64,000 nt of DNA, from assembly GCA_013813715.1 (NCBI GenBank), contig JACCRF010000041.1, positions 186,001-250,000 of the forward strand. The letters run 5' to 3'. Positions 43,484 to 52,642 of the stretch are shown piece after piece. Source of the DNA: Gemmatimonadaceae bacterium. Its GTDB lineage: Bacteria; Gemmatimonadota; Gemmatimonadetes; Gemmatimonadales; Gemmatimonadaceae. Below the pieces are notes generated by a model that was given only the letters and a program-made list of their open reading frames with translations, had not been told where the DNA came from and did not search any database. How positions within the stretch are numbered: position 1 is the stretch's first letter; every line of letters begins with the position of its first letter. A program made the position numbers and the translations under genes.

Positions 43484-44429
43484 CGAACCCACTGTACAGC
43501 GCCTCTCTACTGAGGGCGCGGACATGCTGACGCTCGCCGGCGTCAACGACGAGAACCTGATCGAGCTGTCGAAGCAAAGCGGCGCCCGCATCGCGCTGCG
43601 CGGCGACACCCTTACGATGACCGGGAGCGCCGAAGCCGTCAACCGTGCCGCGCCGCTGGCGCGCCGCATGATCGACACCGCGAAACAGCAGATGCCACTC
43701 ACCGCGGATGACGTCCTCCGAATGAGCATGGAGGCGCCGCGCGACGGCAACGGCACGGAGGACTCGCAGCGAATTGTCCTTCCCGGCATCCGCAAGGTGA
43801 TTCAACCAAAGACAAGCGGACAGGGCGAGTACCTCAAGGTGATCGCGGAGAATGACATCGTAGTCGGCATCGGGCCAGCGGGAACGGGCAAGACATACCT
43901 CGCGGTCGCGGCGGCGGTGGATGCGCTCTCGCGCAAGCGCGTGCGGAGAATTGTGCTCGCCCGGCCAGCGGTCGAGGCCGGCGAGAGTCTCGGCTTCCTT
44001 CCCGGTGATCTTCAGGCGAAAGTTGATCCTTACCTGCGGCCTCTTTACGACGCCCTCGAGGACATGATGCCGCCGGAGCGAGTCCAGAAGTCGCTCGAGA
44101 CGCGGACGATCGAGATCGCACCGCTTGCGTACATGCGCGGCCGCACGCTCGCCGACGCGTTCGTGATTCTCGACGAGGCGCAGAACGCCACAAACGCGCA
44201 GATGAAGATGTTTCTCACCCGACTGGGCGTGAACTCGAGAGCGGTGATCACGGGAGACAAGACGCAGATCGACCTTGGGCGGCGAGAGGAATCCGGGCTG
44301 GTTCAGATCGAGCGCATTCTCCCCGGCATCGACGGCATTGGCTTCCACTATCTCACCGAATCCGACGTCGTCCGTCACCGTCTCGTCCGCGAGATCATCA
44401 AGGCGTACGCCGAAGACGCCGGCAACTGA
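43476..44429 (+). CDS. PhoH-like ATPase (YbeZ type)
   Basis: P-loop ATPase of the PhoH family thought to work with YbeY in RNA metabolism. The product is about 317 residues, with an N-terminal KH-like region (about 15-75) and the ATPase core: Walker A GIGPAGTGKTYLA, ARPAVEAGESLGFLPGD, YMRGRTLADAFVILDEAQN with Walker B, and VITGDKTQIDL. GTG at 43476 gives an 8-base overlap with aspS; an earlier GTG at 43434 would overlap by 50. It is followed at 6 bp by ybeY, the usual pairing. Confidence 0.92.
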   Translation: MTDEPTVQRLSTEGADMLTLAGVNDENLIELSKQSGARIALRGDTLTMTGSAEAVNRAAPLARRMIDTAKQQMPLTADDVLRMSMEAPRDGNGTEDSQRIVLPGIRKVIQPKTSGQGEYLKVIAENDIVVGIGPAGTGKTYLAVAAAVDALSRKRVRRIVLARPAVEAGESLGFLPGDLQAKVDPYLRPLYDALEDMMPPERVQKSLETRTIEIAPLAYMRGRTLADAFVILDEAQNATNAQMKMFLTRLGVNSRAVITGDKTQIDLGRREESGLVQIERILPGIDGIGFHYLTESDVVRHRLVREIIKAYAEDAGN

Positions 44430-44435
44430 GCTCGC

Positions 44436-44879
44436 GTGAGACCGTCGCGTATCGTCGTCGAAGTCTCGTCCACGGTCCGGCGAATCCCCATCGCGGCGGA
44501 CGGCGTTCGCCATCTCGTTGAGGCGACGCTTCGGGCGGAGCGCGTGCGCGACGCGATGGTATCGGTGTCGTTTGTTGGACGCACTGCGATGGCCAGGCTT
44601 AACGGGCGCTATCTCCGTCGTGCAGGAGCGACCGACGTGATATCGTTCGGCATGGGGCGCGAGTCGGGGATGCTCCCGGTGGTCGGCGACATCTACATCT
44701 GTGTTGCCGTCGGGAGAGAGAATGCGAAGCGTTTTCGCCTGCCGCTCCGCGAGGAGATCGCGCGGCTGGTCGTGCATGGTGTGCTGCACGTAACTGGTGA
44801 AGATCATCCCGATGATGAGGCAAGAACCACGTCGCCGATGTGGCGAAAGCAGGAGCGGATACTTGCCCGCGCTCGCTGA
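44436..44879 (+). CDS. ybeY: Endoribonuclease YbeY
   Basis: Zinc endoribonuclease for 16S rRNA 3'-end maturation and ribosome quality control. The 147-residue product has the family H3XH5XH zinc motif in VHGVLHVTGEDHPDD, preceded by RRAGATDVISFGMG and GDIYICV. Start is GTG at 44436, 6 bp after phoH. Its last 17 bases overlap the TTG start of the MeaB-like gene. Confidence 0.94.
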   Translation: MRPSRIVVEVSSTVRRIPIAADGVRHLVEATLRAERVRDAMVSVSFVGRTAMARLNGRYLRRAGATDVISFGMGRESGMLPVVGDIYICVAVGRENAKRFRLPLREEIARLVVHGVLHVTGEDHPDDEARTTSPMWRKQERILARAR

Positions 44880-45933
44880 CCGGCTCCTCGACGACTTTTT
44901 CGCGAGAAAGACGTTCGCGCTTGCGCGCGCCGTCAGCATCGTGGAGAATCGGCGGCCAGGCGTTGACGAGATACTGAGCAGCGTTCACAGCCGCGTCGGC
45001 CGAGCGAGGCGGATCGGCGTTACCGGGCCGCCGGGAGCAGGGAAGAGCACGCTCACTACACTCGTCGCGCGGGACTTCCGTGCCGCCGGCCTCACTGTCG
45101 GAATTGTGTGCATCGATCCAACATCTCCGTTCACGGGGGGCGCGCTGCTCGGCGACCGCGTGAGGATGGAGCGGGTCGCTCTTGACGAAGGAGTGTTCAT
45201 TCGCTCGATGGCGACGCGTGGATCGTTGGGCGGGCTCGCCGCCGCGACGCGTGAAGTGACGGACGTCCTGGACGGCTTCGGATTCGACCGCATAATCATC
45301 GAAACCGTAGGCGTCGGACAATCTGAGCTGGACGTGGCCCGAACAGCCGATTCCACCGTCGTCGTTCTCGTTCCGGAATCCGGCGATTCGATCCAGACGC
45401 TCAAGGCGGGCGTGATGGAGATCGCTGATATCTTCGTCGTCAACAAGTCCGACAGGCCAGGAGCGGATCGCCTTCGCAACGACGTCGAGTTGATGCTCGG
45501 GCTCAGGAAGGGGGCGTCGTACGCCAACGTGCCCGCCCATCACGGCGTTGACTTGAAGCGGGCCATGAATCCCGCGCGGCTCGCGCGCGAAACGGCGCGC
45601 ACGAGGGATGATGCAGTCTGGACCCCTCCCGTCCTGCGCGCAGTGGCGGCGAAGGAGGAGGGGATCGCGGAACTGGTGGAGTCGCTCAACCGTCATTTCG
45701 CTTATCTTGACCGAACCGGCGCGCTCAGAAAGCGACGACGCGATAGAATGCTGGAGCGGGTAGTCGAAGTCGTGGAGCGCAGAATGCGCAAGCGCCTGTG
45801 GGAAAACGCGGCGACGCGCGACTGGCTCGAGGGGAGAGTGGAGACGCTGGAGTCGGGGTCGGTCACACCGTACGCAGTCGCCGATGAATTCCTGGCGGCG
45901 CACGGGCACCTTGTAACAGGGGCAGACAGGTGA
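44863..45933 (+). CDS. MeaB/ArgK-family GTPase, B12-mutase chaperone
   Basis: G-protein that loads and protects adenosylcobalamin-dependent acyl-CoA mutases. The 356-residue product has a P-loop GVTGPPGAGKSTLTT, VGIVCIDPTSPFTGGALLGDRVRM, the switch region FIIETVGVGQSE-like IIIETVGVGQSELDV, and guanine specificity NKSD, with a C-terminal helical dimerisation arm. The TTG at 44863 is chosen: AGGAG lies 8 bases upstream and the family N terminus LPALADRLLDDFF begins there. It overlaps the mutase large-subunit GTG (GTGA), which ties the chaperone directly to that mutase. Because the mutase looks like isobutyryl-CoA mutase, MeaI/IcmF-type specificity is plausible. Confidence 0.92.
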   Translation: MPALADRLLDDFFARKTFALARAVSIVENRRPGVDEILSSVHSRVGRARRIGVTGPPGAGKSTLTTLVARDFRAAGLTVGIVCIDPTSPFTGGALLGDRVRMERVALDEGVFIRSMATRGSLGGLAAATREVTDVLDGFGFDRIIIETVGVGQSELDVARTADSTVVVLVPESGDSIQTLKAGVMEIADIFVVNKSDRPGADRLRNDVELMLGLRKGASYANVPAHHGVDLKRAMNPARLARETARTRDDAVWTPPVLRAVAAKEEGIAELVESLNRHFAYLDRTGALRKRRRDRMLERVVEVVERRMRKRLWENAATRDWLEGRVETLESGSVTPYAVADEFLAAHGHLVTGADR

Positions 45934-47639
45934 CGTCAATCAAAGTCGGATCGAGCGGCACGGCAGGTCTCGGCGGTCTGGACGAATCAGCGCGCGAAAA
46001 CGAGAGGCTTCGCGCCGAAGTCGCGGAGTGGAAGAAGAAATACGAATCCGCGAGGAAACGCGACATCGCGTTCACGAATTCGGAGAGGGAGCTCGCGCCC
46101 CTTTACACCGCGCTCGATACCGCCTGGCTCGACGCAGACGACCTCGGTGTTCCCGGCATCTACCCGTACACACGCGGCATCCATCCCACGGGCTATCGCG
46201 GCAAGCTGTGGACGATGCGGCAGTTCGCGGGGTTCGGCAGCGCCCGCGACACGAACGAGCGGTACAAGTTTCTCCTCGCGCATGGTCAGACGGGTTTGTC
46301 GGTGGCGTTCGATTTTCCGACGCTGATGGGTTACGACTCCGATCACGCGAGATCGGAAGGGGAAGTCGGCAAGTGCGGCGTCGCGATCTCGAGCCTCGCC
46401 GACATGGAAGTGCTGTTCGACGGAATACCGCTCGACAAGGTGTCAACGTCGATGACGATCAACGGGCCGGCCGTCATCCTTTACTGTTTTTATTTGGCAG
46501 CGGCGGAGAAACAGGGGGTCGATCTGGCAAAGCTCCGGGGGACGATCCAGAACGACATCCTAAAGGAGTACATGGCCCAGCACGCGTGGGTCTACCCCAT
46601 AGAGCCGGCGCTTCGTCTGATCGTGGATTGCTTCGAGTGGTCGGCGGAGCATGTGCCGCAGTGGAATACGATCTCCATTTCGGGCTATCACATTCGCGAA
46701 GCTGGCGCGACCGCCGCGCAGGAGCTGGCGTTCACTCTCGCCGACGGGTTTACGTACGTCGAGCGGGGCATCGCGCGCGGCCTCGATGTGGATTCGTTCG
46801 CGCCGAGGCTGTCGTTCTTCTGGGATATCCACAACGATTTCTTCGAGGAGATCGCGAAGCTGCGAGCCGCGCGGAGAATCTGGGCGCGGCACATGCGCGA
46901 CCGGTACGGCGCGAAGGATCCGCGCTCACTCGTGATGCGCTTCCATTCGCAGACTGCCGGTGTCACGCTCACCGCGCAGCAGCCGATGAACAACGTCGTG
47001 CGCGTCGCATATCAGGCGATGGCGGCGGTGCTCGGCGGAACGCAGTCGCTGCACACCAACTCGATGGATGAGACGCTCGCGCTTCCCACTGAGGAGTCGG
47101 TGCAGGTTGCGCTTCGCACGCAGCAGGTGCTCGCATACGAAACCGGTGTCCCCAACGTCATGGATCCGCTCGGCGGCTCGTATTATGTCGAGGCGCTCAC
47201 GTCACATCTCGAGGAAGAAGCGGAGTCACTCTTCGCGCAGATCGACGAGATTGGCGGTGTTGTGAGGGGTCTCGAGACTGGTTGGCTTCAACGCAAGATC
47301 GCAGAGTCGGCGGCGCGCCAGCAGTGGGAGATCGAGCAGCACCGCCGGGTGATAGTGGGTGTCAACGACCTCGTGACCGACGAGCCGGAGCTCACGATCC
47401 AGCTTCTCAAGATCGGCGATACTGAGGCGGAGCAGCGCGAGCGGCTTTCGTCATTGCGCGCGACGCGGGATGGTGCGCTGGCTGAGCGGCGGCTGAACGA
47501 GCTCCGCGAGGCAGCGCGGACGAACGAGAACATGATGCCGCACATTCTCGACGCCGCGCGCGCTTACTGTACGCTGTACGAGATACGGGCGGCGATGGAA
47601 GACGTGTTCGGGGCGTACCGAGAGCCGGTCTTCTTCTGA
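45930..47639 (+). CDS. icmA: B12-dependent acyl-CoA mutase large subunit, probable isobutyryl-CoA mutase
   Basis: Adenosylcobalamin-dependent carbon-skeleton mutase, substrate-binding barrel subunit of 569 residues without its own B12 domain. Family motifs include YPYTRGIHPTGYRGKLWTM, GLSVAFDFPTLMGYDSDH, SISGYHIREAGAT with catalytic His, and QTAGVTLTAQQPMNNVVR. The residue matching Tyr89 of methylmalonyl-CoA mutase is Phe99 (RQFAGF) and the one matching carboxylate-binding Arg207 is Gln217 (EYMAQHAW). Phe/Gln is the isobutyryl-CoA mutase signature; Tyr/Arg is methylmalonyl and Ile/Gln hydroxyisobutyryl. It thus probably interconverts isobutyryl-CoA and n-butyryl-CoA, for example in valine or fatty acid breakdown. 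GTG start overlaps the MeaB-like gene. The small subunit is at 48805. Automated annotation would probably say methylmalonyl-CoA mutase. Confidence 0.85.
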   Translation: MTSIKVGSSGTAGLGGLDESARENERLRAEVAEWKKKYESARKRDIAFTNSERELAPLYTALDTAWLDADDLGVPGIYPYTRGIHPTGYRGKLWTMRQFAGFGSARDTNERYKFLLAHGQTGLSVAFDFPTLMGYDSDHARSEGEVGKCGVAISSLADMEVLFDGIPLDKVSTSMTINGPAVILYCFYLAAAEKQGVDLAKLRGTIQNDILKEYMAQHAWVYPIEPALRLIVDCFEWSAEHVPQWNTISISGYHIREAGATAAQELAFTLADGFTYVERGIARGLDVDSFAPRLSFFWDIHNDFFEEIAKLRAARRIWARHMRDRYGAKDPRSLVMRFHSQTAGVTLTAQQPMNNVVRVAYQAMAAVLGGTQSLHTNSMDETLALPTEESVQVALRTQQVLAYETGVPNVMDPLGGSYYVEALTSHLEEEAESLFAQIDEIGGVVRGLETGWLQRKIAESAARQQWEIEQHRRVIVGVNDLVTDEPELTIQLLKIGDTEAEQRERLSSLRATRDGALAERRLNELREAARTNENMMPHILDAARAYCTLYEIRAAMEDVFGAYREPVFF

Positions 47640-47663
47640 GGCGAGGCGATTTGTCAGGCGCCT

Positions 47664-47887
47664 TTGAACGACGGAACGGAAAACTACCAGGCTTCCTGCT
47701 ACCGGCTCGGTGGGGCGCTGCCAGCCGCCTGCCCAAACGGAACGGCGGGGGGCACTACTGAAGACCGTGCGAAACCACTGATGCCAACAAACGCCTTGCC
47801 AGCCGCAGTTCTGGTCGGGCCGGCAGCCGGAAGCGCCTCACCCAGCCGGCAGCCGGAAGCCGGGTAGTTCTCGGTTCCGTCTTTCAA
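47664..47887. repeat. Long imperfect inverted repeat (71-bp arms, 82-bp loop)
   Basis: Left arm 47664-47734 and right arm 47817-47887 are reverse complements at about 59 of 71 positions, by hand alignment. The arms start TTGAACGACGGAAC and end CGCCTGCCC on the left. The 82-bp centre (47735-47816) carries no convincing gene. It fills the gap between the mutase large subunit and a methyltransferase. A partial copy lies at 13162-13217, so this appears to be a dispersed, hairpin-forming repeat (MITE- or BIME-like). No clear target duplication is visible. Confidence 0.8.
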
Positions 47888-47908
47888 TAAGCACGATCCT
47901 GGCATTCC

Positions 47909-48673
47909 GTGAAAAAACAAGAGGAGGCGGAAGAATGGTGGAAATCCTATTTCGATTCCCACTACCTGCTCGAGTACGAGCCGATCTTCACGCTCGAGCG
48001 CGACCGCGCCGAAGCCGGCAGGGTGTTGGAGGTGCTCGGCCTGCCCGTTGGTGCGCGGATTCTCGATGTACCCTGCGGGCATGGAAGGCACGCTCACCTT
48101 TTCGCGGAAGCGGGCCTCGCTGTGGACGGGCTCGATTACTCGGACCATTTGCTCGCGCTAGCACGGAAGCGGGGCACAAGTTCCTCGCTGCGCTACACGA
48201 AAGGCGACATGCGAAGACTCCCCGTGCGGTGGAAAGGCCGCTTCGATGCGGTGGTGAATCTGTTCACGTCGTTCGGCTTTTTCGCTGACCCACGTGACGA
48301 CGCCAGGGTGATCGGGGAGTTTGCCCGCGTGCTCAAGCCAGGCGGCACGCTCGTCTGGCACGGCGGCAGCCGCGACGGCGTGATGGCTCGTTTTCTCTCG
48401 CGCGATTGGTGGGAGACGAGCGAAGGCACCATTGTAGCCCACGAGCGGTCGTTCGATCCGCTGTCAGGAATACTCACTATCGAGTCGGTCTGGCACCGCG
48501 AGAAGAAACCGAGCGGGCGCCGGTCGCACAGAATTCGTCTCTACACCGCCTCGCGGCTCGCCGAGCTGTGTGCGGACGCCGGCCTCATCGTCGAGGAAGC
48601 ATTCGATGGCTTCCGGGCGCGGGCGTTGAGGAGGGCGTCGACCGAGATGATGCTCGTTGCAAAGAAGTTCTGA
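47909..48673 (+). CDS. Class I SAM-dependent methyltransferase
   Basis: The 254-residue product has the SAM-binding motif [20 protein letters not shown], acidic motif [29 protein letters not shown] at motif IV, and [12 protein letters not shown] at motif VI, so it is a Rossmann-fold methyltransferase. The substrate is not evident; the N terminus [18 protein letters not shown] and the C-terminal half resemble a widespread uncharacterised group. The start is GTG at 47909. It interrupts the two subunit genes of the mutase and is flanked by the inverted repeat on one side and a hairpin-rich leader on the other, so it may be an insertion into a formerly contiguous mutase operon. Confidence 0.8.
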   Translation: MKKQEEAEEWWKSYFDSHYLLEYEPIFTLERDRAEAGRVLEVLGLPVGARILDVPCGHGRHAHLFAEAGLAVDGLDYSDHLLALARKRGTSSSLRYTKGDMRRLPVRWKGRFDAVVNLFTSFGFFADPRDDARVIGEFARVLKPGGTLVWHGGSRDGVMARFLSRDWWETSEGTIVAHERSFDPLSGILTIESVWHREKKPSGRRSHRIRLYTASRLAELCADAGLIVEEAFDGFRARALRRASTEMMLVAKKF

Positions 48674-48683
48674 CGAAACAGAA

Positions 48684-48773
48684 TTACCGCAGAGAACGCA
48701 GGGGTTTACAGGGATCGCTGAGGAAGACAGAACTGAGCGGTAAAGTCGTTGACCGCTCGCTGCATTGCAGCGA
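48684..48773 (+). promoter_or_regulatory. Leader with three mutually exclusive hairpins before icmB
   Basis: Three stems compete: TTACCGC (48684-48690) with GCGGTAA (48737-48743); GAGCGGT (48735-48741) with ACCGCTC (48752-48758); and TCGCTGC (48757-48763) with GCAGCGA (48767-48773). The second stem shares strands with both others. The start codon of icmB lies 32 bases after the last stem. There is no recognisable B12-box, so this is not an obvious cobalamin riboswitch. Confidence 0.4.
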
Positions 48774-48804
48774 TCGCAATACGTCGACTAACTTTGAGCC
48801 CTCA

Positions 48805-49230
48805 ATGAGACCAATCCGAGTTCTCGTCGCAAAGCCCGGCCTCGACGGTCACGACCGGGGCGCAAAAGTCGTCGCCGCGGCGCTTCGGGACGCCGGGATG
48901 GAAGTCATCTACACCGGGCTTCACCAGACCCCGGAGATGATCGCGAGCGCGGCGATCCAGGAAGACGCGGACGTAATCGGTCTTTCGATCTTGAGCGGTG
49001 CCCACATGACCCTCATCCCCCGCGTGAAGCAGCTCGTGATGGACCAGGGGCGCGACGACATCCTCATCACCGGCGGCGGCATTATCCCGAGAGAGGACAT
49101 GGATGCGCTTCAGGCGCAGGGAATTGGTCGTCTGTTCGGACCAGGAACACCGACCACGGAACTCATCGAGTACATCAAGGAATGGTTCGCGGCTCAGGAG
49201 CGCGAGGGCGCTTCACCGGCGAGCGCATGA
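48805..49230 (+). CDS. icmB: B12-binding small subunit of acyl-CoA mutase
   Basis: The 141-residue product is a stand-alone cobalamin-binding domain: [14 protein letters not shown] with the lower-ligand motif D14-X-H16-X2-G19, [11 protein letters not shown], and [12 protein letters not shown]. It completes the active site of a split mutase together with the large subunit at 45930. The length matches IcmB/MutB-C-type small subunits. The ATG at 48805 is the start that leaves a normal N terminus ([12 protein letters not shown]). A 131-bp hairpin-rich leader separates it from the methyltransferase, and the carboxyltransferase follows after one base. It could in principle also serve another large subunit encoded elsewhere. 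Confidence 0.9.
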   Translation: MRPIRVLVAKPGLDGHDRGAKVVAAALRDAGMEVIYTGLHQTPEMIASAAIQEDADVIGLSILSGAHMTLIPRVKQLVMDQGRDDILITGGGIIPREDMDALQAQGIGRLFGPGTPTTELIEYIKEWFAAQEREGASPASA

Positions 49231-49231
49231 A

Positions 49232-50914
49232 GTGACATCGCGCCTGCGCGAGCTCAGCGGAGAAGTGCGCGAGCTCGAGAAAAAGCTGCGCGCGGGAGGC
49301 GGGGCCGAACGGATTTCGAAGCTGCACGCGCAGGGGAAGCTATCGGCGCGGGAGCGCGTCACGAAACTCTGCGACGACGGATCGCGCTTCCTCGAGATCG
49401 GCCTGCTGGTGGCGTACGATCAGTATGACGGCGGCGCACCCGCGGCCGGCGTCGTGACCGGTATCGGCCTCGTGCACGGGCGCGAAGTCGTCGTCGTCGC
49501 CAACGATCCGACGGTCAAAGCCGGATCGTGGTGGCCGGAGACGATAAGAAAAATTCTCCGGGCGCAGGAGATCGCGATGCGATGCCGCGTGCCCATCATC
49601 TATCTCGTGGATTCAGCGGGCGTCAACCTGCCGTATCAGGAAGGCGTCTTTCCGGGACAATTCGGGGCAGCTCGCATCTTCTATTACAACTCCATCATGC
49701 GGCGGTACCTCCACATCCCGCAGCTCGCCGCGGTGATGGGGCAGTGTGTCGCGGGTGGCGCCTATCTCCCTGCGCTTTCCGACGTGATTCTCATGGTAAA
49801 GGGCACGTCGTTCATGGGACTCGGCGGGCCCAACCTCGTGAAAGGTGCGACCGGCGAGACAATCGACGGTGAAACGCTTGGTGGAGCGCGCACGCACACG
49901 GAGACGAGCGGCGTCGCGCACTACGCCGTAGATAACGACGACGAATGTCTCGCCAAGCTCCGGGATCTTGTTGAACGGCTGCCAACCAGCATCGGAAGCA
50001 CAGTACCCCCAGACGCATACGCTGCGCGATTCGCCACCTCGCGCGACGACTCCCGTGGCTCTGGCGGAGGAACGTCGGGAATCGAGCGGCGGGCGGCGTC
50101 GCCCGGAAGCGACGCGCTGTACGATCTGCTTCCGGCCGACCACCGCATGTCGTACGACGTGCACGCGCTGCTCTCGGCACTGCTCGACGATGGGTCGCTC
50201 GACGAGTTTCAGGGCGGCATCGCCCGCGAGATGATATGCGGGCACGCCAGCATCGACGGAGTGAACGTCGGAGTCATCGCCAACCGGCGTGGACTCATCA
50301 AGGGCCGGGTCGGCGAGAAGCCGCGCTTTGGCGGAATCGTCTACGCCGAAAGCGCCGAGAAAGTGGCGTACTTCATCGATCTGTGCGACCGGCAGGGCAC
50401 GCCGCTTTTATTCGTGCAGGACGTTTCGGGATTCATGGTCGGGCCGGAGGCCGAGCACGAGGGAATCATTCGGGCGGGCGCGCGCTTCGTCGAGGCGATG
50501 GCGACCACTCGGGTTCCCAAGGTCGTGCTGACCGTCAACCATGCATCGGGCGCGGGATACTATGCGATGGCAGGGCAGGGGTTCGATCCCGATTTCATCT
50601 TCAGTTGGCCAACCGGACGGATGGCCGTGATGGAGGGCGAGTCCGCAGTGCAGGCGGTCCACGGACCCGCGCTCGACGCTGCGAAAACGAAAGGAGTTGA
50701 CCCGACATCGGAGGTGACAGTGGCTGTCGAGGCGATGCGCGCCGACTACGAACAGCAGCTCGACGCGAGGTACGCCGCGGCGCGCGGATTTGTCGACGCC
50801 ATCGTGTATCCGGAAGAAACGCGCGAAGTGCTCGCGATGGCGCTTCGCACGTCGATGAACAACCCCGGGCCGCACCTGGGGCCGTTCGTCCTTCCGCCAC
50901 ATCTCGGAGAATAG
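49232..50914 (+). CDS. Acyl-CoA carboxylase carboxyltransferase (beta) subunit, MCC/geranyl-CoA-like
   Basis: Biotin-dependent carboxyltransferase of 560 residues with the two crotonase-like halves: [47 protein letters not shown], and in the second half [15 protein letters not shown] and [19 protein letters not shown]. The [12 protein letters not shown] stretch resembles methylcrotonyl- or geranyl-CoA carboxylase beta rather than propionyl-CoA carboxylase (TGP-VVK). No biotin carboxylase/BCCP alpha subunit is in the window. The GTG at 49232 is one base after icmB. The next two genes form an AtuA-type pair, which elsewhere accompanies acyclic terpene and branched acyl-CoA carboxylases, so a branched acyl-CoA substrate is inferred. 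Confidence 0.85.
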   Translation: MTSRLRELSGEVRELEKKLRAGGGAERISKLHAQGKLSARERVTKLCDDGSRFLEIGLLVAYDQYDGGAPAAGVVTGIGLVHGREVVVVANDPTVKAGSWWPETIRKILRAQEIAMRCRVPIIYLVDSAGVNLPYQEGVFPGQFGAARIFYYNSIMRRYLHIPQLAAVMGQCVAGGAYLPALSDVILMVKGTSFMGLGGPNLVKGATGETIDGETLGGARTHTETSGVAHYAVDNDDECLAKLRDLVERLPTSIGSTVPPDAYAARFATSRDDSRGSGGGTSGIERRAASPGSDALYDLLPADHRMSYDVHALLSALLDDGSLDEFQGGIAREMICGHASIDGVNVGVIANRRGLIKGRVGEKPRFGGIVYAESAEKVAYFIDLCDRQGTPLLFVQDVSGFMVGPEAEHEGIIRAGARFVEAMATTRVPKVVLTVNHASGAGYYAMAGQGFDPDFIFSWPTGRMAVMEGESAVQAVHGPALDAAKTKGVDPTSEVTVAVEAMRADYEQQLDARYAAARGFVDAIVYPEETREVLAMALRTSMNNPGPHLGPFVLPPHLGE

Positions 50915-50915
50915 C

Positions 50916-52283
50916 TTGAAAGACATCGTCAGAGTCGCGAGCGGCCAGGGGTTCTGGGGTGATTCGCTCGAGGCTCCGCGGCAGCAGGTCGAGGGAGGAG
51001 AGGTCGACTATCTGATGCTCGACTATCTCGCCGAAGTCACGATGTCGATTCTCCAGAAGCAGAAAGAGCGCGATCCCTCGATGGGATATGCGCGCGACTT
51101 TGTCGGAGCGATCGAGAGCGTGCTGCCCGCTATCACTGAGCGCGGTGTGCGCGTTGTGGCCAACGCCGGAGGCGTGAATCCACCCGCCTGCGCCGCCGCG
51201 ATCGCGCAGCTTACGGCGTCGAAGGGCGTCGCCGGCAAAGTGAGAATCGCCGTCGTGACAGGTGATGATTTGCTGTCGCGACTGGACGAGCTGCTTGAAG
51301 CTGGTCATCTGTTAGCGAACATGGAGACGGGCGAGCCGCTGTCGACGATACGAGACCGCGTTCTTTCGGCCAACGCGTACATTGGCTCTACGCCGATCGT
51401 GGAAGGGCTGGCGCGCGGCGCCAACGTCGTGATAACCGGGAGATCGACCGACACCGCTTTGACGATGGCGCCGCTGCGCCACGAGTTCGGGTGGGGCGAG
51501 ACGGATTGGGACCGGCTTGCGGCGGGAATCATCGCCGGACACATCATCGAGTGCGGGGCGCAATGCTCCGGAGGCAACTGTCTCCGCGACTGGCGCAGCA
51601 TCCCCGATCTGGCCAACGTCGGTTACCCAATCGCCGAGGGCGCCGCGGATGGAAGTTTCGTGATCACGAAACACCCCGGTACTGGAGGGATCGTTTCGGT
51701 GCCCTCGGTGGCCGAGCAGCTCGTGTACGAGATGGGCGACCCGCGCGAGTACATCACCCCTGACGTGATCGCTGATTTCACCACGATTCGGCTGGAGGAT
51801 GCGGGCAAGGATCGTGTCCGCGTCTACGGGATCAAGGGGCACCCGTCGACGGACAAGCTCAAAGTGTCGGTCGCGTACAAAGCCGGGTTCAAGGCGGTTG
51901 GGACGCTAGTGTACTCCTGGCCCGAGTCCCTCGACAAGGCGAAGGCGGCCGACGCCATACTCCGCCAGCGCCTCGACCGGCTCGGCCTGGTCTTCGACCA
52001 GACGCTGTCGGAGTACGTCGGTGCGTCGGCAACGCACGGCTCACTCGCGGAGTCTGACGGTGTGCGCGACTATCCCGAGGTGCAGCTCCGCTTTGGTGTC
52101 CGCGGTCCTGATCGAGCCGCAGTTGAGCGATTCACGCGCGAGATCGCGCCGCTCGTGCTCAATGGGCCACCCAGCGTCACTGGCTTCGCGGGCGGCAGGC
52201 CCAAGGTCGAGGAGATCGTCGCCTACTGGCCCGCGCTCATAGACAAGAGCGTGGTGACGACGAGCGTGGAGATGGTCGGATGA
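50916..52283 (+). CDS. AtuA-family (DUF1446) protein
   Basis: The 455-residue product belongs to the DUF1446/AtuA family of acyclic terpene utilisation clusters: [17 protein letters not shown] at the N terminus, [51 protein letters not shown], and [20 protein letters not shown]. Its reaction is not known; it is presumed to help branched acyl-CoA carboxylation or hydration products along. The TTG at 50916 has GGAGA upstream and begins one base after the carboxyltransferase stop. Its C-terminal domain is encoded as a separate gene downstream with a four-base overlap. Confidence 0.85.
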   Translation: MKDIVRVASGQGFWGDSLEAPRQQVEGGEVDYLMLDYLAEVTMSILQKQKERDPSMGYARDFVGAIESVLPAITERGVRVVANAGGVNPPACAAAIAQLTASKGVAGKVRIAVVTGDDLLSRLDELLEAGHLLANMETGEPLSTIRDRVLSANAYIGSTPIVEGLARGANVVITGRSTDTALTMAPLRHEFGWGETDWDRLAAGIIAGHIIECGAQCSGGNCLRDWRSIPDLANVGYPIAEGAADGSFVITKHPGTGGIVSVPSVAEQLVYEMGDPREYITPDVIADFTTIRLEDAGKDRVRVYGIKGHPSTDKLKVSVAYKAGFKAVGTLVYSWPESLDKAKAADAILRQRLDRLGLVFDQTLSEYVGASATHGSLAESDGVRDYPEVQLRFGVRGPDRAAVERFTREIAPLVLNGPPSVTGFAGGRPKVEEIVAYWPALIDKSVVTTSVEMVG

Positions 52284-52642
52284 AGGTAAGGCTGCTCGAC
52301 ATTGCGCACGCGCGTTCCGGCGATAAGGGTGACACCGCCAATGTGGGCGTCATCGCGCTCGAGCCGCAATTCTATCCGCTGCTCGACCGCCATCTCACCG
52401 TCGACGCCGTCTCGCGGCATTTTCACGGCATGATAACGGGGCCCGTGCAGCGTTTCGAGCTGCCGAATCTGAACGCACTCAATTTCCTGCTGCACGGTGC
52501 GCTGGACGGAGGCGGGACTCTGTCGCTCAAGACCGACGCGCAAGGGAAGGTGTATTCGACGGCGCTGCTCAGAATGGTGATCGACGTGAGCGACGAGGCG
52601 GCTGCCGCGGCTGGACTTGCCGCCAGGGAGGAGCAGAAGTGA
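52280..52642 (+). CDS. AtuA-associated ferredoxin-fold small protein
   Basis: The 120-residue product matches the C-terminal domain found fused to AtuA in other genomes: [21 protein letters not shown], followed by [17 protein letters not shown] and [19 protein letters not shown]. It appears to act as a partner subunit of the preceding DUF1446 protein. The ATG overlaps the AtuA stop (ATGA) and its own stop overlaps the next gene as GTGA. Enzymatic role unknown. Confidence 0.8.
   Translation: MKVRLLDIAHARSGDKGDTANVGVIALEPQFYPLLDRHLTVDAVSRHFHGMITGPVQRFELPNLNALNFLLHGALDGGGTLSLKTDAQGKVYSTALLRMVIDVSDEAAAAAGLAAREEQK

Noticed and set aside
43425-44939. A 504-codon minus-strand frame opposite phoH and ybeY
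   Set aside because: Antisense of two confidently identified genes, low-complexity composition, no start or SD support.
48674-48804. Cobalamin riboswitch before icmB
   Set aside because: The gap is only 131 bp and lacks a B12-box and the multi-stem core; recorded instead as an unexplained hairpin leader.
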